Notes: generated from the letters alone by a model not told the origin. Counted from the stretch's first letter, positions 42,127-51,457 are shown. The stretch is DNA of 64,000 nt from Neoluteolibacter marinus (GCF_014904755.1 NZ_JACZFQ010000043.1:21117-85116), one strand, 5' to 3'. Numbers and translations are program-made.

Positions 42127-42176
42127 GCCGCCTCCGGGGCGCGGGTGCACTGCGCTGCCGGGGGCGGCTTTTTTTT
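42127..42176 (+). terminator. rho-independent terminator
   Basis: GCCGCCTCCGG (42127-42137) pairs with CCGGGGGCGGC (42158-42168), one G-U pair, 20-base loop, followed by eight T. It lies 15 bp after the beta-barrel stop. Confidence 0.9.
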
Positions 42177-42242
42177 GAGGTCGTGCCGGCGCCCCGGGGG
42201 ATGGGGATTGCACGACGGACCGGGGCCGGTAGCGTCGGGGCC

Positions 42243-43322
42243 GTGAAGACAAAGGCGATCTCGCTGTTGCAGGAATTGACGGAGGCGCATTCGGTGCCGG
42301 GGCATGAAGACGAGGTCCGGGCGATTTTCGTCGATGAGCTCGGCGAGTGCGGTGAGCTGACGACCGACCGCTCGGGCGGGGTGTTCTGCGAGTTCGACGG
42401 CGAGGGCCCGCGGGTGGTCGTGGCCGGCCACATGGACGAGGTGGGCTTCCTCGTGCAAAACATCACCCAGGACGGCTTCCTGCAGTTCGTGACCGTGGGC
42501 GGCTGGTGGGAGCATGTATTGCTTTCGCAGCGGGTCGAAGTCCGCACCCGGAGCGGCGACAAGATCATCGGGGTCGTGACGTCGCGGCCACCGCACTTCC
42601 TGACGCCCGAGCAACGCAGGATGGTGATTTCACTGGACCAGATGTTCATCGACATCGGGGCGAGTTCACGGACCGAGGCGGAACAGGAGTTCGGGGTTGC
42701 CCTCGGCGATCCGATCGCGCCCTGGTCCCCGTTCACCCTGATGAAGCGCGAAGACTGGTACATGGCGAAGGCCTTCGACAACCGGGTGGGCATGGCGGGG
42801 GCGATCCAAGCCGGACAGATCCTGGCCGGACAGGACTTGCCGAACCGCTTGATCGTGGGTGGCACGGTGCAGGAGGAAGTCGGGCTGCGCGGCGCGCGCA
42901 CCGCGGCATTCCACACGCGGCCGGACGTGGCCATCATCCTCGAAGGGCCGCCGGCGGACGATACCCCGGGCTTCAACCGCGCCGACAGCCAGGGCCGGAT
43001 CGGCGGCGGCGTGCAGATCCGCCGCTTCGATCCGAGCGCGATCATGAATCCGCGCCTGGCCGACCTGACGATCCAGACCGCCATCGACGAGGGCATCCCG
43101 CACCAGGTGACCGTGCGCCGCGGCGGGGGAACCGATGCCGGGTCGTTCCACCTCGCGGGGGAAGGGGTCCCGTCGATCGTGCTCGGGGTTCCGGCTCGCT
43201 ACATCCATTCCCACAACTCGGTCATCGATGTGAACGACTACCTGCACATGGTATCGCTCGCGGAGGCGCTGGTCCGGCGCCTGGATGAGTCCACGGTGCG
43301 CGGGCTGACGAGCTTCTTGTAA
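42243..43322 (+). CDS. M42-family aminopeptidase (FrvX-like)
   Basis: 359 residues from GTG 42243; no ATG gives a better start. M42 enzymes are dodecameric cobalt or zinc aminopeptidases. Visible sites: VVVAGHMDEVGFLV (metal His and Asp), AKAFDNRVGMAGAIQ (bridging Asp), TVQEEVGLRGARTAA (catalytic and metal Glu), IILEGPPADD and GVPARYIHSHNSVIDVND (metal His). The family also includes endoglucanase-annotated members by mistake. It follows a terminator, so it has its own promoter. Confidence 0.93.
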   Translation: MKTKAISLLQELTEAHSVPGHEDEVRAIFVDELGECGELTTDRSGGVFCEFDGEGPRVVVAGHMDEVGFLVQNITQDGFLQFVTVGGWWEHVLLSQRVEVRTRSGDKIIGVVTSRPPHFLTPEQRRMVISLDQMFIDIGASSRTEAEQEFGVALGDPIAPWSPFTLMKREDWYMAKAFDNRVGMAGAIQAGQILAGQDLPNRLIVGGTVQEEVGLRGARTAAFHTRPDVAIILEGPPADDTPGFNRADSQGRIGGGVQIRRFDPSAIMNPRLADLTIQTAIDEGIPHQVTVRRGGGTDAGSFHLAGEGVPSIVLGVPARYIHSHNSVIDVNDYLHMVSLAEALVRRLDESTVRGLTSFL

Positions 43323-43606
43323 GCGATATCCGGCTACAAAAGCGGCGGCCGATCCCCATCGCCCGCAGCCGTGGGGCATAGTAGGTTCCACGCGTGATTG
43401 TGAACCACGTCATGAGGCGGGTTTTCCGGTCGCCGGGAACCTACTCGAGGCAGGATCGCAGGCCTGTCAGGAGGAAGAATCCTGCCACGGCCACCCCGTG
43501 CGCGCCTTGCAGGAAGCTGAAGGTCGTGCCCGCGAACGAGCTGGCTGGGAGACCGCGGCTGAACGTGGCAGCGGGCGCATCGCCACGGACGTTGTCAACC
43601 GTGACG

Positions 43607-43963
43607 ATGAAAGTGGAGCGCGGGCAACTCGGGATGATCCCCGACCACCGCGACGACGGGGTCGGCCGGGTGCTGGGGATCATCGCCTGTGCCTGCGTTG
43701 CCGCTTGGTGGCTGAACTGTGCGCTGGCGATCCTGGCCGCAATCCTCTCGAAGAACGGGACCAGCCTCTGGTCGTCGATCAGCTTGCCGATGCTTTTCGT
43801 GGCGCTGCTTGGCAGCCACTTCCTCGCGGTGATTTCAAAGTCGTTCCTGCGCTCGAGCGACCCATGGGGTCCCCGCGCCGTGATCGCCTTCTGGGCCAGC
43901 GTGTTGGTCTGGGTCCCCGTCGGTTGGCTGCTCGCCTTGATCGGCGGCTTGTTCCGGGGGTGA
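43607..43963 (+). CDS. small membrane protein, three helices
   Basis: 118 residues from ATG 43607 (GTG 43601 possible). Three hydrophobic segments are visible: VLGIIACACVAAWWLNCALAI, SISLPMLFVALLGSHFLAVI and AVIAFWASVLVWVPVGWLLALI. The short N-terminus is hydrophilic. No family is recognised. The 284 bp before it (43323-43606) hold no gene or motif I can support; ORFs there on both strands look like noise. Confidence 0.5.
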   Translation: MKVERGQLGMIPDHRDDGVGRVLGIIACACVAAWWLNCALAILAAILSKNGTSLWSSISLPMLFVALLGSHFLAVISKSFLRSSDPWGPRAVIAFWASVLVWVPVGWLLALIGGLFRG

Positions 43964-43966
43964 AGC

Positions 43967-44512
43967 TCAGATCATCCCGAGCTTCATCTTGCCCTCTTCC
44001 GAGATCATGTCCTGGTTCCAGGCGGGATCCCAGACGAGTTCGACTTTGGCGTCGTCGATGCCCTCGATGGTCATGATCTTCGACTGGGCGTCGGCGGCGA
44101 TCACCGGTCCCATGCCACAGCCGGGAGCGGTGAGGGTCATCTTGACGGCAACGGTTTTCTTGCCGTCTTCCTCCTCGATGGCGCAATCGTAGACGAGGCC
44201 GAGATTGACGATGTCGACCGGGATCTCGGGATCGTAGACTCCCTTGAGCTGGGCCCAGACCTGTTCCTCGAGGGGGGCGTCCTTGAGCCGTTCCGCTTCG
44301 GCGTGCTTCTCCTCCTCCTTTTCGAGGTCGACCCCGAGGGCATCGGCGTCCTTGGAAGAAATCCGGGCCAAGCCCGCCGAGGTGGCGACGGTGTACGTGC
44401 CACCGAGACGCTGGGTGATGAAGACCGGCGTGCCGGCGGGCAGGGTGATGGCGTCACCGCTGGGGATCTGGACGGCATCGACTTCGCGGGCCAGGGAGAT
44501 TTCCTCGTGCAT
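43967..44512 (-). CDS. SufT-like iron-sulphur assembly protein (MIP18/DUF59)
   Basis: 181 residues from ATG 44512. An N-terminal region (ITLPAGTPVFITQRLGGTYTVAT) is followed by a DUF59/MIP18 domain: QLKGVYDPEIPVDIVNLGLVYD, KMTLTAPGCGMGPVIAADAQSKI and VELVWDPAWNQDMISEEGKMKLGM. This two-part plan is that of SufT, which helps mature Fe-S proteins. No suf operon is next to it; here it is alone, converging with the small membrane protein and divergent from the AsmA-like gene. Confidence 0.88.
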   Translation of the reverse strand: MHEEISLAREVDAVQIPSGDAITLPAGTPVFITQRLGGTYTVATSAGLARISSKDADALGVDLEKEEEKHAEAERLKDAPLEEQVWAQLKGVYDPEIPVDIVNLGLVYDCAIEEEDGKKTVAVKMTLTAPGCGMGPVIAADAQSKIMTIEGIDDAKVELVWDPAWNQDMISEEGKMKLGMI

Positions 44513-44587
44513 GGAGGCGAGTGTAGGCGGGACTCCGGGCGGTGCAAGCGGCTTGCCGCCGGACCTGAATGGAGGCAGTTTGCCCGC

Positions 44588-46114
44588 ATGAGCCGTCGAC
44601 AGCGGAGAAAAGCAGCAGCAAAGGGCAAGGGCACGTGGTTGCCGCGGGCGCTGGCGGGGTTGTTGGTGGCCGGAGTCGTCGTGATGGGTGGGGGATACCT
44701 GTGGCTGCGCAGTTGGCTGCACGGCGAGGAGTTCCGCCGGATGCTTTCCACGGAGGCCGGCAAGGCGCTGGAGGTGAACAGCGAATTCGGTCCATTCCGA
44801 TGGAGCGGCACGCGGATGGACACCCCGTCGTTCAAGGCGTCCGGAGAGGGAATCGTCCGCTCGATCGATGCCGAGGGGCTGCGGGTCGAGATGGGACTGG
44901 GCGGCTGGTGGCAAGGCGTCTGGCGGGTGGACGATGCGAGGGCCCGCCGCATCGAACTGGAAATCGACACGACGGCGGCGGACCGGGTTCGCGAGGCGCC
45001 GGAATCGGTGGAGGTGTCCGCTCCGCCGCCGTTGAAGTCACCGGCTTGGTACGATTCCCTGATCCCCCAGGAGGTGGAACTTCGCCAGGTCGAGATCGGG
45101 AGCTCCGCGCTGAGTGTCCTCACCAAGAGCGGTGCGATCGGCATTTCGGGAACTTCCTGGCGCCTGACCCCGGACGAGGCGAAGGGTAGTTACCGGGTGG
45201 AAGGCGCGGACGGTACCGTGAACCTGCCATGGGCGTGGGCGCCGCCGATGTCACTCGGCCGCGCGCGGTTGCGCTATCAGGGCGACACGGTCTTCCTGAC
45301 GGATGCCGATTTCCGGGTCTACGAAAGCGGCCGCCTGGACCTCAGCGGCGAGATGTCGGTGGAAGGTGACGGCTATGTTTTCAACGGCTGGCTGCGCGAC
45401 GTGATGTGCGCGGAGATCCTGCCGGAGAGCTGGAAGCAGCGGCTCGCCGGGGAAGTCGAAGCCGAGTTTTCGGTCGCCGACGGCGCGAACGGACCGGTGG
45501 TCAAGGGCGGGTTGAAATTGCGGGATGGCGTGCTGACGGCGCTGCCCTTGCTCGATTCGCTATCGGCTTATGCCGACACGACCCGCTTCCGACGAGTGGC
45601 ATTGGAAGAAGGTGGCACCGACTTTGAATGGGAGGACAAGGTGCTGAAGTTGCGCAACTTGAAGCTCGGGGCCGATGGCTTGATCCGGGTCGAGGGGGCG
45701 ATGCGGGTGGACCAGGAGGATCGCTTGGACGGACGCTTCCGGCTGGGGCTGGTGCCGGGGATCCTGGCGCGGATCCCGGGGGCGGAAACGGCGGTGTTTT
45801 CTCCGGGCGAGCGCGGCTTGTTGTGGACCGACGTGCAGGTGACCGGGACCTTGGACGATCCCGAGGAAGACCTCACGGCGCGGTTGATCGAGGCTGCCGG
45901 GCTGCGGATGTTCGAGGTCCTGCCGGAGACCGGCGAGCAGGTGCTGAAATTCACCCGCGAGGTGATCGGCGAGGACCTCCAAGGGCACCTGGAGAAGAGT
46001 GCGGACGTCATCGAGCAAGGCCGCGATGTGATCCGCGAGGCCGGCGGCGTGGTGCGCGAAGTCGGTGGTCTCTTCGACGCCTTGCGCGGCAAGGAGCCGC
46101 GCGACGACGAGTGA
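44588..46114 (+). CDS. AsmA-like envelope protein
   Basis: 508 residues with a basic N-terminus and one membrane helix (~20-42, RALAGLLVAGVVVMGGGYLWL), then a long periplasmic beta-rich body of repeating strands (e.g. RRIELEID, RQVEIGSSALSVL, GRLDLSGEMSVEGDGYVFNG, VKGGLKLRDGVLTALPLLD). A short helix with KFTREVIGEDLQGHLEKS closes it. This single-anchor, beta-groove architecture matches AsmA/TamB-type or DUF3971 lipid-transfer bridges, though no family signature is certain. A role in outer-membrane lipid homeostasis is plausible. It is divergent from SufT with 75 bp between starts. Confidence 0.6.
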   Translation: MSRRQRRKAAAKGKGTWLPRALAGLLVAGVVVMGGGYLWLRSWLHGEEFRRMLSTEAGKALEVNSEFGPFRWSGTRMDTPSFKASGEGIVRSIDAEGLRVEMGLGGWWQGVWRVDDARARRIELEIDTTAADRVREAPESVEVSAPPPLKSPAWYDSLIPQEVELRQVEIGSSALSVLTKSGAIGISGTSWRLTPDEAKGSYRVEGADGTVNLPWAWAPPMSLGRARLRYQGDTVFLTDADFRVYESGRLDLSGEMSVEGDGYVFNGWLRDVMCAEILPESWKQRLAGEVEAEFSVADGANGPVVKGGLKLRDGVLTALPLLDSLSAYADTTRFRRVALEEGGTDFEWEDKVLKLRNLKLGADGLIRVEGAMRVDQEDRLDGRFRLGLVPGILARIPGAETAVFSPGERGLLWTDVQVTGTLDDPEEDLTARLIEAAGLRMFEVLPETGEQVLKFTREVIGEDLQGHLEKSADVIEQGRDVIREAGGVVREVGGLFDALRGKEPRDDE

Positions 46115-46128
46115 GCGGCGGGCCGAGG

Positions 46129-46695
46129 TCAGTGGATCGTGATCTTCCGGCCCTTGCCGGATTCCCAGGCACCCTTGGCGCTGCGGAAGATCGCCTGGAC
46201 GTCGTTCCGATTGAGGACGCGGTATTCGATCATCCCGGCGTGGCTGGTGGTCGGGTAGTTCTTTTGCGCCAGGTTGAGGACGTCGGTCTGGGCCCGTTGG
46301 CCGGCCCGGTCGAGCAGGTCGGCGCCGCGCTTGGCGATCGTCCCGCCCATGGCGGAGCCGGTATCCTCCGCGACGGAGGCGACGTGATAGAACCGCGCCA
46401 GCGCCCGGCCGTTGGTGTCGATGACCACCTCGGTCACCAGCAACTGGGCGTCGAGCACGTACTGGTGGATGCTGACCGATGAAATGCGGTCGAGTGCGAC
46501 CATGTAATCGCCGCCAGCGAGGCTGGCTTCCCAGAAGCGTTTGTTGATCTCGGTCTCCTCGGCATTGGAGTCCTGATCATCGGTTTGCTCCTCCTCCTGG
46601 TCATTGTTTTGATTGTTCTGGTTGGTTTGCTGTGCGGATACCGGGCCGAGGACCAGCAGCAAGGCGGAGAGGTGGAGTAGGGCGGACTTTTTCAT
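46129..46695 (-). CDS. secreted protein with low-complexity acidic linker, unknown function
   Basis: 188 residues with a signal peptide (residues 1-21, ends VSAQ). Residues ~22-48 are a low-complexity Gln/Asn then Glu/Asp run. The remaining ~135 residues form a mixed alpha/beta domain (SVSIHQYVLDAQLLVTEVVID, ARFYHVASVAEDTGSA, GADLLDRAGQRAQTDVLNLA, MIEYRVLNRNDVQAIF). I do not recognise it. Similar secreted proteins occur in Verrucomicrobiota. Converges with the AsmA-like gene; divergent from the Nudix gene with a 107-bp gap. Confidence 0.6.
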   Translation of the reverse strand: MKKSALLHLSALLLVLGPVSAQQTNQNNQNNDQEEEQTDDQDSNAEETEINKRFWEASLAGGDYMVALDRISSVSIHQYVLDAQLLVTEVVIDTNGRALARFYHVASVAEDTGSAMGGTIAKRGADLLDRAGQRAQTDVLNLAQKNYPTTSHAGMIEYRVLNRNDVQAIFRSAKGAWESGKGRKITIH

Positions 46696-46802
46696 CGTGG
46701 TGGGAGCTTGGATCGGGATGAGGAGTTTGGCCAGATTGGGAGTGATTGTTAGGCAAAGTTAATGATTGAGCCAAGGTGGCACAATAGCCTACGTTCCGGC
46801 CC

Positions 46803-47267
46803 GTGGTTCGATTTCGTCCGAATGTCGCGGCGCTGATGGTGAAGCCGGAGGGACAGTTGCTCATTTGCGAGCGGTGGACCATTCCGGGGGCGTGGCAGTT
46901 CCCGCAGGGCGGGGTGGACGACGGGGAGTCGCTGGAGGAGGCCTTGTTCCGGGAAGTTCGCGAGGAGGTCGGGTTGTCGCCGAAGCACTACGAAGTCCTC
47001 GGCTGCCGGAGTGGCTACCGTTACCTGTATCCGGAGCCGGTGCGGGTGAAAAAGATGCGCAAGCACGGGTGCCAGGGACAGGAGCAGACCTACTACCATT
47101 GCCTGCTCAAGGCCGGTGCTCCGGAGGTGGATGTGAACCAGCGGCCGCGCGAGTTCGGGGCCTACCGGTGGATCCAGCCCGAGGAGTTCGATCTCGACTG
47201 GCTCCCCGAATTCAAGCGCGACGTCTACCGCGAGGTGATGATGGATTTCTTCGGGGTCGCACTCTGA
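46803..47267 (+). CDS. Nudix hydrolase, RppH-like RNA pyrophosphohydrolase
   Basis: 154 residues from GTG 46803. The Nudix box is intact in two adjacent parts, GGVDDGESLEEALFRE and VREEVGL, with metal-binding glutamates. RFRPNVAALMV and WQFPQGG before it, and YRWIQPEEFDLDWLPEFKRDVYREVM after it, are typical of RppH/Ap4A hydrolases, which remove pyrophosphate from 5' mRNA ends. The length matches RppH (176 in E. coli). It lies 85 bp before the PhcB-like operon. Confidence 0.85.
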   Translation: MVRFRPNVAALMVKPEGQLLICERWTIPGAWQFPQGGVDDGESLEEALFREVREEVGLSPKHYEVLGCRSGYRYLYPEPVRVKKMRKHGCQGQEQTYYHCLLKAGAPEVDVNQRPREFGAYRWIQPEEFDLDWLPEFKRDVYREVMMDFFGVAL

Positions 47268-47268
47268 C

Positions 47269-47285
47269 CCTGCAAGAATTGCAGG
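47269..47285 (+). other. small hairpin upstream of the PhcB-like operon
   Basis: CCTGCAA (47269-47275) pairs with TTGCAGG (47279-47285) with a 3-base loop, immediately after the Nudix stop and 68 bp before the PhcB-like start. It could be an operator, a weak terminator without T-tract or chance; TTGCGA directly after it may be a -35 element. Confidence 0.35.
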
Positions 47286-47352
47286 ATTGCGACAATGGCT
47301 TGCGGCAGGCTCCTATTTTGGGTGAGTTGGACATCAAGAAAGACAATTGCTG

Positions 47353-48771
47353 ATGGAGATTCTCCCGGACCAGGCGCAGAGCGTCATCAAGTGCAAGAAC
47401 AGCCAGGGAATGGAGGTGCAGGCGAACTTGCTGCGCTTGACCCGCTACTCGGTTGTTTTCGAAGTCTACAACCCCTACAGCATCCTCCAGCTCTCTGAGG
47501 TCCTTTCGGACTTCAGGATCCTTGCCAACAAGCGGTTGATCTACCGCGGCAAGGCGGTGGTCAGCAACCTTCTCAACACGGGCCTGGTGCTCGTTTGCGA
47601 GGCGGGCCTGGAGGACGGCTGGCAGGAGGTGGACTTCCTTTCCGGGGTGGCGGGAGAAGCCGACCTCGGCGCCCAGTTCGCGGCCTTCATGACCGATTGG
47701 CGGGCCGCCAACCACGTCCAGGATCCCTTCAAGGTGGTCGTGGCCGACATGTCGAGCGCGCTGACCGGGGTGCAGCATTGGATGGGTGGCATCGATGTCG
47801 GCATCCGGTCGACCGCCACCCGGCGCCGGGACGACCTTGAGCGTGAAATTTTCGCCAACGTCCAGCGCCAGGTGATCGAGGAGGTGATCCCGGCGATGGA
47901 GAGCTTCGAGCAAATCTCCAGCCAGATCTCGGAGGACGAGGTTCCGTCCCACAAGTCCTACGTTCGTCGTGAGTTGCATCCGATCGTCCTCTGCTCGCCT
48001 TTCCTCTACCGGACCTACACCAAGCCGTTGGGCTATGCGGGCGACTATGAAATGGTGAACATGATGCTGAGGGATCCCTACGAGGGGGCCTCGTCATTCG
48101 CGAAGATCCTCAACTACGCGATGCTCAACACCGAGCCGGTGGTCGCGCACCGCAACCGGATCGACTACCTGGTCGAGACCCTGGACCGCGAGGCCAGCCG
48201 CCGGCATGGCCGAGGCAGGGCCCGGGCCTTCAACCTCGGTTGCGGTCCGGCGGAGGAAGTCCTGCGGTTCCTGAAGGAGCACGACGCCAGCGACTTGATG
48301 GAGTTCGACCTGCTCGACTTCAATCCCGAGACCCTCGACTACACCCGTGAGCGCCTCGACAAGGTCCGGATGAGCATGGGCCGGACCACCGGCCTGCGCT
48401 TCATCCCGAGGTCGGTGCATCAGATCCTCAAGGCGGCCGCCCAGCCCGGCGGCGACCCCGAGCTCGGGAAATACGATGTGGTGTATTGCGCGGGTCTGTT
48501 CGACTACCTTTCGCAGCGCGTCGGCAAGCGGCTCGTGGAGTTCTTCTGCTCGATCGCGAAGCCCGGCGGCATCGTCATCGTCACCAACGTCGCGGATTCC
48601 AACCCGCGCAAGGCGTGGATGGAGTACTTGATGGAGTGGAACCTGATCTACCGCGGCGAGGAAGAGATGCTGGACCTGGTGCCGGCGGGGCTTCCGGTCC
48701 AGCGGGTGGAAGTGAGAGGCGACGAAACCGGGGTCAACCTGTTCCTCGAAATCGAACTCGCGAATGGCTGA
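47353..48771 (+). CDS. PhcB-like SAM-dependent methyltransferase (candidate fatty-acid methyl ester signal synthase)
   Basis: 472 residues from ATG 47353. Residues ~10-90 form a PilZ-like beta domain (VQANLLRLTRYSVVFEVYNP, NLLNTGLVLVCE). A helical linker follows (~105-205). Then comes a conserved segment with YTKPLGYAGDYEMVNMM (~221-237), and a class I methyltransferase core: motif I AFNLGCGPAEEVL (~292), acidic LLDFNPETLDY (~321), and YDVVYCAGLFDYLSQRVGKR. The layout fits the PhcB-type group annotated as extracellular-factor / 3-hydroxypalmitate methyl ester biosynthesis proteins. It overlaps the kinase gene by 8 bp. Substrate is inferred, not shown. Confidence 0.78.
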   Translation: MEILPDQAQSVIKCKNSQGMEVQANLLRLTRYSVVFEVYNPYSILQLSEVLSDFRILANKRLIYRGKAVVSNLLNTGLVLVCEAGLEDGWQEVDFLSGVAGEADLGAQFAAFMTDWRAANHVQDPFKVVVADMSSALTGVQHWMGGIDVGIRSTATRRRDDLEREIFANVQRQVIEEVIPAMESFEQISSQISEDEVPSHKSYVRRELHPIVLCSPFLYRTYTKPLGYAGDYEMVNMMLRDPYEGASSFAKILNYAMLNTEPVVAHRNRIDYLVETLDREASRRHGRGRARAFNLGCGPAEEVLRFLKEHDASDLMEFDLLDFNPETLDYTRERLDKVRMSMGRTTGLRFIPRSVHQILKAAAQPGGDPELGKYDVVYCAGLFDYLSQRVGKRLVEFFCSIAKPGGIVIVTNVADSNPRKAWMEYLMEWNLIYRGEEEMLDLVPAGLPVQRVEVRGDETGVNLFLEIELANG

Positions 48772-51457
48772 ATCGACGACCATTCCCTTCAACGACGCCG
48801 AAGAGGCGGAGTTGAAGCGCGCATTCGCGCAATACGAGCACGGGGTCGCCGTGGACAATGCCCGTCGCGCCGCGGCGCTGGCAGCCTTGTTCATGCTGGC
48901 GGGCACCACGCTCGATTGGATGGTTTTCACCAGCTACGCGTGGACCTTCCTGCTGGTCCGCGCAATCGTCACGCTGTTGCTGTGCGTGGTCTACTGGGCG
49001 CTGGGTTCGTTGGAAGTCGCGCGGTCCAGGAACTGGATCGCCCAGGCCATCCCGCTGCTTCCAACCATCGGGATCTGCTGGATGATCATGAAGACCGGCG
49101 GGGGGAACTCGGTCTACTACGCCGGCCTCAACCTGGTGTTCCTCGGCATGGCGCTGCTGCTGCGCTGGTCGTTCTGGAATTCGGTCGCGATGATCGTGCT
49201 CTGCATCAGCACGTACTTCATCAGCGTGTCGCTTTCCGAGGGCCAGTCGGAGCGCCGGCTGTTCTTCAACAACACCTATTTCCTCTTCGTCACCAGCGTG
49301 TTCGTTCTGGCGGGCAGCTACTTCTACGAGCGCCTGCGGTTCCTCGAGTTTTCCCTGCGCAAGGAGGTCGAGGATTCCCGCGAACTGCTGGAAGCCCAGA
49401 ACCGCCAGTTGAGCCAGCTGGACGAGGCGAAGACGCGCTTTTTCGCCAACATCAGCCACGAGCTGCGCACCCCTCTCACGGTGATGATCGGGCTGACCGA
49501 ACGCCTTTCCGAGCGCTTCAGGAGTTCCCCGGAAAAGGAAGTGCGCGACATGCTGGCGATGACCGAGCACAACGGCCTGCGGCTGTTGAAGCTGATCGAC
49601 GACCTGCTCGACCTCGTCCGCTTCGACACCGGCCATGCCGACGTCAAGCTCCAGAAGACCGAGCTGGGCGGCATGCTCGACGGGCTGATGCAGTCAATGC
49701 GGCACCTTGCCGACCAGGACGGGGTCGCGCTGGAGTGGCGGTTCACCGGGATCGACGAACCGCTGATGCTCGACCGCGACAAGATCGAGAAGGTCCTGCT
49801 GAACCTCACCATCAATGCGATCAAGTTCACGCCGGCCGGTGGCCGCATCGATGTGGATGCCGTGCGTGACGGCGAGTTGCTGATCCTTTCCGTCGCGGAC
49901 TCGGGGGTCGGCATCTCAAGCGAAGTCCTGCCGCGGATCTTCGAGCGCTTCTGGCAGGTGGACTCCTCTTCGACGCGGAAGTTCCAGGGCGCCGGGATCG
50001 GTCTGGCGCTGGTCAGCAGCCTGGTGGAAACCATGGGCGGCAAGATCAACGCCGACAGCCAGGTCGGCGTCGGAACGCGGTTCCGGGTGGAGCTGCCGGC
50101 GGTGGCTGCCGCCGGAGAGATGGAAGCCGAGGAACCCGATGAAACCCAGGGCGGCAAGCACATCGAGGAATTGCACCGGCGGGCGGCCCTCTCGGTGGCG
50201 CGTCCGGCCGATAGCTTGGTTCCGGCCACGGCGGCCCGCGGCATCGGCCGCAACGGGGCGTCCCGGCCGCTGGTGCTGGTCGCGGACGACGAGCCCGACA
50301 TGCGCCGCTACCTGGTGATGCAGCTCGAGGATGTCGATGTGGTCGAGGCCCGCGACGGGGCGGAGGCCCTGGCGCTGGCCAAGCAGCACCTGCCGGTGAT
50401 GGCGCTGATCGACCACATGATGCCGGAAATGGACGGGGTGGAGGTTTGCAAGGCGATCCGGGAGAACCACGGGACCCGCGAAATGCCGGTGATCATGCTG
50501 ACCGCCCGCGCCGACGAGCAGACCAAGCTCCAGGCCCTCGACGCGGGGGCCAGCGACTTCCTGACCAAGCCGTTTTCGGGGACCGAACTGGTCTTGCGCT
50601 TGCGCAACCAGCTGGCAATGGCCTCCATCCGCCGCGAACTCGCGGATCTCAACCGCGAGCTCGAGGCGGCGATGGAGAAACTGAAGGAGAACGAGGTGCT
50701 GCTGGTCCGGAACGAGAAGCTCTCCGGACTGGGCCAGATGAGCGCGGGAATCATCCACGAGATCAACAATCCTCTCAATTATGCCCGGGCGGGATTGCAC
50801 GCGTTGAATTCGTTCAAGCGGATGCTCCCCGACGACGAGCATGAGGACTACGCCGAGATCGTCGGTGACATCAGTGAAGGGGTGGAGCGGGTCGCGCAGA
50901 TCGTGGCGGATCTCCGCCAGTTCACCCGCGACGACAACCGGATCGGGGGCGAGGCGGACCTGAAGGAGGTGATGGAGCGCTCGAGACGCCTGGTCAGCCA
51001 TCAGCTTGGCGAGAAGGTCGCGCTGGAAATCAAGGGGCCGGAAAAGGCCCTGATGACCGGGAACAGCAACCAGCTGGTGCAAGTTTTCGTCAACCTGTTC
51101 CAGAACGCCATCGACGCCATTGAGCTCCGCAAGGCGGAAAAAGGCGGCGAGGACGGCAAAATCGACGTCAATGTCAGGTCCGCCGCCGGTGGCTGGGAAG
51201 TTACGGTGATGGACAATGGCAACGGGATTCCCGCGGGAATCCTCAATAAGATTTACGATCCATTCTTCACCTCCAAGGATGTGGGCAAGGGCATGGGGCT
51301 GGGCCTCAGCATCACCCATCAGATCCTCACCCGCCACCGGGCTCACATCGAAGTGGATACCCGTCCCGGCGAGTTCACCGCTTTCACGATATTTTTCCCC
51401 CCCTCCGATCCCGAGGCCGACGGGGACGATCCCGAGTTCAACGATTCCATAACATGA
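48764..51457 (+). CDS. membrane kinase-receiver-kinase hybrid (PhcS-PhcR-like fusion)
   Basis: 897 residues. About six membrane helices (~35-190) include the segment GGGNSVYYAGLNLVFLG. Kinase 1: HisKA with H232 (ANISHELRTPLTVM) and HATPase_c (NLTINAIKFTPAGG, GAGIGLALVSSLVE). Receiver (~505-620): DDE triad start, acceptor D550 in ALIDHMMPEMDG and K in LTKPFSG. Kinase 2: coiled coil, then HisKA with H665 in GIIHEINNPLNYARAG and HATPase_c (NLFQNAIDAIE, GKGMGLGLSIT). In Ralstonia, PhcS is a membrane kinase and PhcR a receiver with its own kinase domain, so this equals PhcS joined to PhcR. It overlaps phcB-like by 8 bp and the regulator by 4 bp (ATGA). Confidence 0.85.
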   Translation: MAESTTIPFNDAEEAELKRAFAQYEHGVAVDNARRAAALAALFMLAGTTLDWMVFTSYAWTFLLVRAIVTLLLCVVYWALGSLEVARSRNWIAQAIPLLPTIGICWMIMKTGGGNSVYYAGLNLVFLGMALLLRWSFWNSVAMIVLCISTYFISVSLSEGQSERRLFFNNTYFLFVTSVFVLAGSYFYERLRFLEFSLRKEVEDSRELLEAQNRQLSQLDEAKTRFFANISHELRTPLTVMIGLTERLSERFRSSPEKEVRDMLAMTEHNGLRLLKLIDDLLDLVRFDTGHADVKLQKTELGGMLDGLMQSMRHLADQDGVALEWRFTGIDEPLMLDRDKIEKVLLNLTINAIKFTPAGGRIDVDAVRDGELLILSVADSGVGISSEVLPRIFERFWQVDSSSTRKFQGAGIGLALVSSLVETMGGKINADSQVGVGTRFRVELPAVAAAGEMEAEEPDETQGGKHIEELHRRAALSVARPADSLVPATAARGIGRNGASRPLVLVADDEPDMRRYLVMQLEDVDVVEARDGAEALALAKQHLPVMALIDHMMPEMDGVEVCKAIRENHGTREMPVIMLTARADEQTKLQALDAGASDFLTKPFSGTELVLRLRNQLAMASIRRELADLNRELEAAMEKLKENEVLLVRNEKLSGLGQMSAGIIHEINNPLNYARAGLHALNSFKRMLPDDEHEDYAEIVGDISEGVERVAQIVADLRQFTRDDNRIGGEADLKEVMERSRRLVSHQLGEKVALEIKGPEKALMTGNSNQLVQVFVNLFQNAIDAIELRKAEKGGEDGKIDVNVRSAAGGWEVTVMDNGNGIPAGILNKIYDPFFTSKDVGKGMGLGLSITHQILTRHRAHIEVDTRPGEFTAFTIFFPPSDPEADGDDPEFNDSIT

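Noticed and set aside
43441..43683. Minus-strand 80-residue frame with a hydrophobic end
   Set aside because: Overlaps the start of the three-helix protein on the other strand and has no conserved pattern or ribosome site.
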